This document shows, one piece after another, positions 55,528 to 64,000 of a DNA stretch of 64,000 nt. The stretch covers positions 124,001-188,000 of the forward strand of contig CAWGEX010000005.1 in assembly GCA_963821755.1 (NCBI GenBank), given 5' to 3'. A program made the translations under genes and the position numbers. The stretch comes from Bog-473 sp963821755 (lineage in GTDB: Bacteria > Actinomycetota > Acidimicrobiia > Acidimicrobiales > RAAP-2). The stretch's first letter is position 1. Every line of letters starts with the position of its first letter. The notes under the pieces are model-generated. The model did no database searches. It saw nothing but the letters and a program-made list of their open reading frames with translations, and was not told the origin of the DNA.

Positions 55528-55818
55528 GGTGGCGCGCGGCGGGTGGGGGGATCATGTGGGCGGCGTTCCTCGGCCTGTGGACGCGGGCCGTCAGCTTGGG
55601 GATAGCGTGACCCTTCGTCCCCAGCCCCTGAAGCAGGCTGACCGTTCCGCGCGCTGGGCCCGGAACCACCCACACCACCGTGGGGACAACTTCTCCCGAC
55701 CCCACCAGGCACTAGGGTCCGCCATCCACAATCCACAGCCCTTATTACCCCTACTACCCAAACCTCTCTCCGCCTCACTCACTTGTGGTTGGGGACACAC
55801 CCGAAAGGACACGTTCCG
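55528..55818. other. Probable oriC between dnaA and dnaN
   Basis: The 291-base gap lies where actinobacterial origins are known to be. DnaA-box-like sites (consensus TTGTCCACA or its complement): TGTGGACGC (55576-55584), TGGGGACAA (55681-55689, one mismatch), CCATCCACA (55722-55730), CAATCCACA (55729-55737) and TGTGGTTGG near 55784. An AT-richer tract with CTTATTACCCCTACTACCC follows at 55741. Boxes are weaker than the perfect one upstream of dnaB. Confidence 0.7.
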
Positions 55819-56940
55819 GTGAAGTTCCGATCCGAACGAGACGCTCTCGTCGAGATGTTGGCTACCGCGGGCCGTGCCGTCGGAGCACGAACCACATCGT
55901 CTCCGGTGCTGTCCGGAATTTTGTTGTCCTGCCTCGGCAACACCCTCTCGGTCACCGGCACCGATCTGGACCTGACCATCCAGGTGACCGAGGAAGTCAT
56001 CGGCATCGACGACGGCACGTGTGTCATTCCGTCGCGCCTCTCGACCGACATCGTGCGCCGGCTCGAACCCGGCGCCGTGACCTTCGCCCATCAGGACGAC
56101 CACATCACCATCTCGGCCGCCCGCTCGAACTTCAAACTCCGGACCTTCCCGGTGGTCGAGTTCCCGGCCGTCGGGCGCACCGGCGAGGCCATCGCCCATC
56201 TGCCCGAGGCAGCCCTGGCCGAAGGGGTCCGCCAGGTGGTGCGCGCCGCCTCGCACGACGACGCCCGTCCCCTGCTCACCGGGGTCCTGTTGTCCTCGGT
56301 CGAGGGCTCGATCCGGATGGTGGCCACCGACTCGTACCGCATGGCGCTGCGTGACCTCCCCGGCGTGCCCGCGCTCCCCGGCGTCGAGGACCTCTTGGTC
56401 CCCGCCCGCGCCCTGGCCGAACTCCAACGTCTCCCGTCTGGCCCGGCCGGCGAAGGATCCGACGGCCCTACCCGGGTCGGCGTGGCCGCCAGCGAGAACG
56501 AGATCACCTTCTGGCAGGGGAACGTCCAGATCAGCACCAGGTTGTTGGAGGGTCGCTACCCCGACTACAACCAGCTCATCCCCGACCACTACCCCAACCG
56601 TCTCCACCTGGGCAAGGAGACCTTTTTGGCCGCGCTGCGCCGGGTCCAGCTCCTGGTCCGGGACAACACCACCCCGGTGCGCCTGTCCATGCGCCAGGGC
56701 GGCGTCGACCTGAGTGTGGTCAGTCAAGAGGTCGGTGACGCCTCCGAGACCGTCGATGGGGATTTCACCGGAGAGGATCTCATCATCGCCTTCAATCCTT
56801 CGTATCTGATCGACGGCGTCGAGGCGGTCCAGGGCGACGAGGTCATCGTCGAGACGGCCGACGGGTCGAAAGCGGCCACCGTCCGGGGCGCCGAGGACGA
56901 CACGTTCCGCTATCTCCTCATGCCCGTTCGGGTTTCCTGA
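55819..56940 (+). CDS. dnaN: DNA polymerase III beta sliding clamp
   Basis: 373 residues, GTG 55819 after GAAAGGAC. Three clamp domains: KFRSERDALVEMLATAGRAVGARTTSSPVLSGILL, TDSYRMALRDLPGV and the C-terminal YLLMPVRVS. The ring tethers DNA polymerase to DNA. Order dnaA-dnaN-recF-DUF721-gyrB-gyrA is as in mycobacteria. Confidence 0.97.
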   Translation: MKFRSERDALVEMLATAGRAVGARTTSSPVLSGILLSCLGNTLSVTGTDLDLTIQVTEEVIGIDDGTCVIPSRLSTDIVRRLEPGAVTFAHQDDHITISAARSNFKLRTFPVVEFPAVGRTGEAIAHLPEAALAEGVRQVVRAASHDDARPLLTGVLLSSVEGSIRMVATDSYRMALRDLPGVPALPGVEDLLVPARALAELQRLPSGPAGEGSDGPTRVGVAASENEITFWQGNVQISTRLLEGRYPDYNQLIPDHYPNRLHLGKETFLAALRRVQLLVRDNTTPVRLSMRQGGVDLSVVSQEVGDASETVDGDFTGEDLIIAFNPSYLIDGVEAVQGDEVIVETADGSKAATVRGAEDDTFRYLLMPVRVS

Positions 56941-56959
56941 GCGGCGACCCGTTCTCGCG

Positions 56960-58042
56960 GTGAGCCTGCGCATCCTCGAGCTCGTCGACTTTCGCATCTT
57001 CGGCGCCGCCCACTTCGAGCCCGAAGTCGACGGCACCACGGTGATCACCGGACCGAACGGCACCGGCAAGACGAGCGTGCTCGAGGCCCTGGTGTATCTG
57101 GGGACCCAGCGCTCATTCCGCGGCGCCCCCCGCGAGGCGATGGTGCGCACCGGAACCGACCGGGCCATCGTGCGGGCCGAGCTCCACCACACCGCGGCGC
57201 CCACTTTGGTCGAAGCCGAGATCGTCCCGACCGGGCGCAGCCGTACCCAGGTGAACCGCAAGACGGCGGTGGGCCGCCGCAACCTGGCCGCCGCCGCGCC
57301 GTGCACCATCTTCTCCCCCGAGGACCTCGCTCTGGTCAGCGGTGGGCCGGGCGGTCGGCGCCAACTGCTCGACGACACGCTGGCCCTGGTCGACCCCGAG
57401 GGCGCGCGGGCGGCCGACGAGGTGGACAAGGTGTTGCGCCAGCGGGCCGCCCTGTTGCGCCAGGCGGGCGGCCGGGCCAGCGCCGACGTGGCCGCCACCC
57501 TCGACGTGTGGGACCAACGGCTGGCCGACGCCGGGAAGATCCTGGTCACCGCCCGGGAGCGCCTGACCGCCGCGCTGGAGGAGCACGTGGCCCCGGCCTA
57601 CGGGCGCCTGGCCGGGTCGGGCGGCCGGGTCGTGGTCACCCAGGACTACCGGCGCAGCTGGGAGGGGGATCTGCTGCCGGCGCTCGAGGCCAACCGGACG
57701 GCCGACCTCCGGCGGGGGGTCAACACGGTCGGGCCGCACCGCGACGAGCTCTTCTTGGAGATTGATGGACGCGAGGCCCGCACCCACGCCTCGCAGGGCG
57801 AGCAACGGTGCCTGGCGCTGGCCCTGCGCATCGGGATCCACCGGTTGGTCACGGCCCGGACGCCGCTCACCCCGACCCTGCTCCTCGACGACGTCTTCTC
57901 CGAACTCGACCCGGCGCGCAGCCGGGCGCTGGTGGCCGAGTTGCCCGAGGGCCAGTCGATCCTGACCACGGCCGTGCCGCTGCCGGCCGGCATCGAGGTG
58001 GCGACCACGGTGCACATCGACGAGGTAGGACAGGCACCGTGA
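56960..58042 (+). CDS. recF: DNA replication and repair protein RecF
   Basis: 360 residues, SMC-like ATPase: Walker A GPNGTGKTSVLEAL, ABC signature ASQGEQRCLALALR and Walker B TLLLDDVFSELD. It loads RecA at gaps with RecO/RecR. GTG 56960 directly before SLRILELVDFRIF. Starts 19 bases after dnaN. Confidence 0.95.
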   Translation: MSLRILELVDFRIFGAAHFEPEVDGTTVITGPNGTGKTSVLEALVYLGTQRSFRGAPREAMVRTGTDRAIVRAELHHTAAPTLVEAEIVPTGRSRTQVNRKTAVGRRNLAAAAPCTIFSPEDLALVSGGPGGRRQLLDDTLALVDPEGARAADEVDKVLRQRAALLRQAGGRASADVAATLDVWDQRLADAGKILVTARERLTAALEEHVAPAYGRLAGSGGRVVVTQDYRRSWEGDLLPALEANRTADLRRGVNTVGPHRDELFLEIDGREARTHASQGEQRCLALALRIGIHRLVTARTPLTPTLLLDDVFSELDPARSRALVAELPEGQSILTTAVPLPAGIEVATTVHIDEVGQAP

Positions 58043-58052
58043 GCGCAGTCCT

Positions 58053-58388
58053 ATGAGCGCACGCCGCCGCCGGCCCCGGGCGGGCAGTGACGCCGGGCCG
58101 CAACACGTGGGCCGGGCCATGTCCCAGGTGCTCGGCCGCATGGGCGCGTCGAGCTCCGCGTCGACGATGGAGCTGGTCTTCAGCCGCTGGGAGGAGGTGG
58201 TGGGAGCGGAATTGGCCGGGCATCTGCACCCGGTTCGCCTGCAGGACTCGGTGCTCGTCATCGGGGTGGATCATCCGGCCTGGGCCACCCGCGCCCGCAT
58301 GGAATCGCGCCACATTTTGGACCGATTGGGGCAGTTGGGGGACACCTCGGTCGAACGGATCGACGTGGCGGTGCAACGGCCTTCCTGA
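58053..58388 (+). CDS. dciA: DUF721 / DciA-like helicase loader
   Basis: 111 residues: VGRAMSQVLGRMGASSSASTMELVFSRWEEVVGAELAGHLHPVRLQDSVLVIGVDHPAWATRARMESRHIL. This is the DciA/DUF721 domain (Rv0004 type), the loader of DnaB in bacteria lacking DnaC/DnaI. Its domain lies at the N-terminal half here. ATG 58053. Located between recF and gyrB as in mycobacteria. Confidence 0.88.
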   Translation: MSARRRRPRAGSDAGPQHVGRAMSQVLGRMGASSSASTMELVFSRWEEVVGAELAGHLHPVRLQDSVLVIGVDHPAWATRARMESRHILDRLGQLGDTSVERIDVAVQRPS

Positions 58389-58389
58389 G

Positions 58390-58425
58390 GCGACTTTTGG
58401 GGCCTCGGATCGGCCCGAAAGTCGC
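58390..58425. terminator. Hairpin between DUF721 gene and gyrB
   Basis: Arms GCGACTTTTGGGGCC and GGCCCGAAAGTCGC pair almost fully (one bulge and a G-U or mismatch) around a 7-base loop. It begins 1-2 bases after the DUF721 stop. A -10-like TAGACT (58436-58441) follows and may be part of the gyrB promoter. Confidence 0.5.
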
Positions 58426-58501
58426 ACCGTTCGGGTAGACTGTGTGAGTCGTATCGCGTGCCCCGGGCACCCCGTTTTCGGGCACTCGAATACGAACCAC
58501 G

Positions 58502-60484
<1,983 letters not shown>

Positions 60485-60519
60485 GCGACACGACGAAAGA
60501 CACAACGAAGAGAGATCAC

Positions 60520-63039
60520 ATGGCACGAAGTACAACGCGCGGCGGTTCTGGGCGCGGCGGGCGGGGAAGCGGCGGCACTGGCGCGCCGCCCGACGGCGAG
60601 ACCCCGGTCGAAGGCTTCATCGAGCCCATCGAAATTCAAGAGGAGATGGAGCGCTCGTTCCTCGAGTACTCCATGTCGGTCATCGTGTCGCGGGCGCTGC
60701 CCGACGTGCGTGACGGCCTCAAGCCGGTGCACCGTCGCATCCTCTACTCCATGTTCGACCGCGGCCTGCGGCCGGACCGGCCGCACAACAAGTGCGCCAA
60801 GGTGGTCGGTGACGTCATGGGGACCTACCACCCCCACGGTGACTCGGCCATCTACGAGGCCCTGGCCCGCATGGTGCAGGACTTCTCGCTGCGCCACCCC
60901 CTCATCGACGGCCACGGCAGCTTCGGCGGGCGCAGCCCCGACGACGGGCCGGCCGCCATGCGCTACACCGAGTGCCGACTGGCCCCGCTCGCCCTCGAGC
61001 TCATGGCCGACATCGACGAGGACACGATCGACAAGGAGCCCAACTACGACGGCTCGGACGAAGAACCGATCGTCCTGCCGGGCCGCTTCCCGAACCTGCT
61101 CATCAACGGGGCCCAGGGCATCGCCGTCGGCATGGCCACCAACATCCCGCCCCACAACATGGGCGAGGTCATCGACGCCGCCATCCACGTCCTCCACAAC
61201 CCCGAGGCCACCCCCGACGACCTGATGCAGTTCGTCAAGGGACCGGACTTCCCGACCGGCGCGCTGATCCTGGGGCGCCAGGGCATCCTCGACGCCTACC
61301 GGACCGGCCGGGGCTCCATCAAGATGCGCGCCGTGGCCGAGATCGAAGAGGGCCGCGTGGGCGACCGCATCGTGGTGACCGAGTTCCCGTACCAGACCTC
61401 GGTCGAGGTCATCGAGCAGAAGATCACCGACCTGGTGCGGGCGGGCGACCTCGACGGCATCAGCGAGTTGCGCAACGCCTCGGCCAACCAGCAGCCGCGC
61501 CTGGTCATCGAGCTCAAGCGCGACGCCAACGCCAACGTGGTGCTCAACAACCTCTTCAAGCAGACGCCGCTGCAGACCAGCTTCGGCGTCAACATGCTGG
61601 CCCTGGTCGACTCGGTGCCGCGCACCTTGAACCTGGCCCAGGCCCTCTCGCACTACATCGATCACCAGATCGAGGTGGTGACCCGGCGGACCGAATTCCG
61701 CCTGCGCAAGGCCCGCGAGCGCGCCCACATCGTCGAGGGTCTGCTCAAGGCCATCGACATGCTCGATCAGGTGATCGCCACCATCCGCGGCTCGGACGAC
61801 CGCCCGTCGGCGCGCACCGCGCTCATGGCGGCGCCGTTCGAGTTCACCGAGGTCCAGGCCACCCACATCCTCGACATGACCCTGGGCCGGCTGACCCGTC
61901 TGGGCCGGACCGAGTTGGAAGAGGAGATGGCCAAGCTGCGCGAGACCATCATCGAGCTCGAGTCGATCCTGGCCGACGACGCCAAGCTGCGCGGCGTCAT
62001 CGCCACCGAGATGACGGCGATCCGCGACACCTACGCCAACCCGCGCCGCAGCATCGTCACCCACGACCCCGGTGAGATGGGGGTCGAAGACCTGATCGAC
62101 GACGAGGAGATCGTCGTCACCATGACGAAGGCCAACTACATCAAGTCGGTGGCGGCGGGTGCCTTCCGGACCCAGGGCCGCGGCGGCCGCGGGGTCCAGG
62201 GTGCCCGGCTGAAGGAGGAGGACCTGGTCAGCGAGGTCATCCACACCTCGGCCCACGCCTACCTCCTGCTGTTCTCCAACCGGGGCAAGGTCTACCGGCT
62301 GCGCGGCCACGAGATCCCCATGAAGGAGCGCACGGCCAAGGGGACGGCCGCCATCAACCTGGTCCCGCTGGCGCCCAACGAGAAGATCCAGGCCATCATC
62401 TCGACCCGCGAGTTCCTGCCCGACCAGTACCTCGTCTTCGCCACGGCCCAGGGCCAGGTGAAGAAGACGGCCCTGAGCGAGTACGACAAGTCGCGCCGGG
62501 AGGGCTTCATCGCCATCAACCTGCGCGAGGGCGACGAATTGGTGCGGGTGGTGGCCACGTCCGGCGACGACGACATCTTCGAAGTGACCCGCAACGGCAT
62601 CACCATCCGCTTCAACGAGTCCGACGTGCGCGCCATGGGCCGGGACGCGGCCGGCGTGCGCGGCATCCGCTTGCGCGAGGGCGACATCGTGGTGTCGTGT
62701 GACGTCGCGGCCGACGACACCGACATCTTGTTGGTGACCGATGCCGGCTACGGCAAGCGGACCAAGCTGGAACGCTTCAACCGCCAGGCCCGGGGTGGAC
62801 AGGGGGTGCGCGGCATCCGCCTGACCGGCAAGCGCGGCTCGGTGGTGGCGGCCTTCATGATCGCGCTGGACGAGGAGATCCTGCTGGTCTCCTCCGGCGG
62901 TGTCGTGATCCGGACGGCGGCGCGCGAGATTGCCTCACAGGGCCGCGACGCCACCGGTGTCCGGGTCATGAACCTCGATGACGGTCAGACGGTGGCCGCG
63001 GTGGCCCGGGTGACGGCGGAGAACGAGGAAGAGGAGTAG
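60520..63039 (+). CDS. gyrA: DNA gyrase subunit A
   Basis: 839 residues from ATG 60520. Catalytic Tyr in AAMRYTECRL, quinolone-resistance region YHPHGDSAIYEALARM, GyrA-box in the C-terminal beta-pinwheel (FRTQGRGGRGVQG, QARGGQGVRGIRL). The residues Ser and Glu in the quinolone region are the wild-type pair found in Gram-positives. No intein. Cotranscribed with gyrB. Confidence 0.97.
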   Translation: MARSTTRGGSGRGGRGSGGTGAPPDGETPVEGFIEPIEIQEEMERSFLEYSMSVIVSRALPDVRDGLKPVHRRILYSMFDRGLRPDRPHNKCAKVVGDVMGTYHPHGDSAIYEALARMVQDFSLRHPLIDGHGSFGGRSPDDGPAAMRYTECRLAPLALELMADIDEDTIDKEPNYDGSDEEPIVLPGRFPNLLINGAQGIAVGMATNIPPHNMGEVIDAAIHVLHNPEATPDDLMQFVKGPDFPTGALILGRQGILDAYRTGRGSIKMRAVAEIEEGRVGDRIVVTEFPYQTSVEVIEQKITDLVRAGDLDGISELRNASANQQPRLVIELKRDANANVVLNNLFKQTPLQTSFGVNMLALVDSVPRTLNLAQALSHYIDHQIEVVTRRTEFRLRKARERAHIVEGLLKAIDMLDQVIATIRGSDDRPSARTALMAAPFEFTEVQATHILDMTLGRLTRLGRTELEEEMAKLRETIIELESILADDAKLRGVIATEMTAIRDTYANPRRSIVTHDPGEMGVEDLIDDEEIVVTMTKANYIKSVAAGAFRTQGRGGRGVQGARLKEEDLVSEVIHTSAHAYLLLFSNRGKVYRLRGHEIPMKERTAKGTAAINLVPLAPNEKIQAIISTREFLPDQYLVFATAQGQVKKTALSEYDKSRREGFIAINLREGDELVRVVATSGDDDIFEVTRNGITIRFNESDVRAMGRDAAGVRGIRLREGDIVVSCDVAADDTDILLVTDAGYGKRTKLERFNRQARGGQGVRGIRLTGKRGSVVAAFMIALDEEILLVSSGGVVIRTAAREIASQGRDATGVRVMNLDDGQTVAAVARVTAENEEEE

Positions 63040-63096
63040 CGGCCGGGTCTCTTCGGGGGAACCGGGTCTCCGAGCGGGACGGGTTCCTCGTGGGAC

Positions 63097-64000
63097 TCAG
63101 CCGCTGGCGATGAAGGTCATGGTGAAGGGCGCCCCGGCCGGGGTGTACGAGGTGAGGGGCCGGAGGCCCGAGAAGACCTGGAAGTGGGCGGCCAGGCTCC
63201 CCGTCTGGATGGTCGTGGTCCCGTTGACGGCGAAGATGTGGCTCTGGCCACCGGGAATGACCTGGGAGAACACGGGAACCTGACTGCCCGAGTTGGTGAC
63301 CTGGACCCAGCTCGGATTGGCGTTGGTGACCACCGCCACCCCGAACGAGGACGCCGCCACCTGAAGCGTGCCACCGTTCTTGAGGGCGTTGGTCGACACG
63401 GTGAACCTCGGCAGGGCCGTGGACGACCTGTGGCCCGACCGGTGCGTGGTGCCGGTCGTGACGCCGGTGTCCTTCTTGGCCGTGGCGATCAGGGTGGAGG
63501 TCTCGCTGCGCGCCGAGTGGATCCAGCGCGGAGAGCTGATTGTGCAGGCCCAGGCCGACGCCGGCCGCCACGACCAGGAGCGCCACCACCGCGACCAGGA
63601 TCTTGAGGTAGGTCGGAGGGCCCTGGCGGACCGCCGACACCTGGCCCGTCTCGAAGATGGGCACCGGCCGCGTGTCGTTGATCGACAGCGGACCGACCGC
63701 CCCGATCACGCCGGTGATGAGCGCCTCGTTGACCCCCGTGCTGTCGGCGGGGAAGGCCGAGCCGTAGTCGCCGGAGGGGGAGTGCCCCCCGGCGGGAGCC
63801 GAGGAGACCGACACCACCGGGACGACGCCGGTGTCGCCGTGGCGCGCCGCGGCCTCGACGCTGGGCCAGCGGTCCAGCACGGCCAGGACATAGGCGTCGC
63901 CGGGCAGGCCGAGCGAGTCGGCGTAGGCGCGGAGGGCCCGGAGGGTCTCGATGCGGTCCGGCATGCGGGCGACGGTGCCGCTCTCCAGGGCCTCGAGCTC
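63097..64000 (-). pseudogene. RodZ-like HTH membrane protein, 5' end outside window, one apparent frameshift
   Basis: The window edge contains the end of an HTH_25 region (LEALESGTVARMPDRIETLRALRAYADSLGLPGDAYVLAVLDRWP). Then come a cytoplasmic linker, one helix (YLKILVAVVALLVVAAGVGLGL) and, after one extra base near 63520, the extracytoplasmic domain (SARSETSTLIATAKKDTG, DUF4115-like VQVTNSGSQVPVFSQVIPGG to TFIASG). RodZ-type proteins link cell shape to the MreB/wall machinery. The 5' end and start codon are not visible. Convergent with gyrA. Confidence 0.75.

Noticed and set aside
60820..60880. Quinolone-resistance substitution in gyrA
   Set aside because: Ser and Glu in HPHGDSAIYEALARM are the normal wild-type residues of many Gram-positives.

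Overview
The window is the replication-origin region of a high-GC actinobacterium. The order cca, DUF6049, murJ, (degV, small membrane protein), trxB, trxA, CwlM-like, parB, parA, parS, rsmG, jag/khpB, yidC, yidD, rnpA, rpmH, dnaA, oriC, dnaN, recF, DUF721/DciA, gyrB, gyrA is the one known from Mycobacterium. F420-type PPOX proteins, a WS/DGAT acyltransferase, myo-inositol-phosphate synthase with its PadR partner, DUF5318, a GlnR box and leaderless starts agree. A deep lineage such as Acidimicrobiia is my inference; no rRNA or other taxonomic marker is present.

Layout. 1-2.4 kb: dnaK and the start of grpE. 2.6-12 kb: a broken pRiA4b ORF-3-like gene, phosphoglycerate mutase, an amt-glnB nitrogen operon behind a GlnR-type operator, small membrane proteins, a cNMP-binding protein, an aquaporin, a PPOX flavoprotein and a TPR protein. 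11-15 kb: a large membrane Fe-S oxidoreductase, then a truncated tRNA-Gly abutting a hipA kinase remnant and two small unknown genes. 15-28.7 kb: mixed accessory genes (DMT exporter, patatin, SWIM-SNF2 helicase, WS/DGAT, response regulator, peroxiredoxin, SDR, MFS, PIG-L deacetylase). 29-34 kb: the rpsF-ssb-rpsR-rplI-dnaB operon and panB. 34-39.6 kb: PadR-ino1, an AhpD-like protein, an MBL hydrolase, a DUF5615/RHH-DUF433 toxin-antitoxin pair, and cca. 39.7-63 kb: the conserved origin block. The right edge holds part of a RodZ-like membrane protein.

Working together: dnaA, dnaN, recF, gyrase, DciA, dnaB and ssb make the replication core. ParA, ParB and three parS sites organise the origin. RnpA, YidD, YidC and Jag link ribosome/tRNA maturation to membrane insertion. 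MurJ and the CwlM-like protein belong to cell-wall synthesis.

A strong general caution: about twelve genes, including normally essential grpE and cca, are split by single-base frameshifts. At least fourteen of the shifts need one base to be skipped. This looks like an insertion-prone assembly rather than real gene decay, except for the hipA/tRNA junction. I give the spans of the reconstructed genes.
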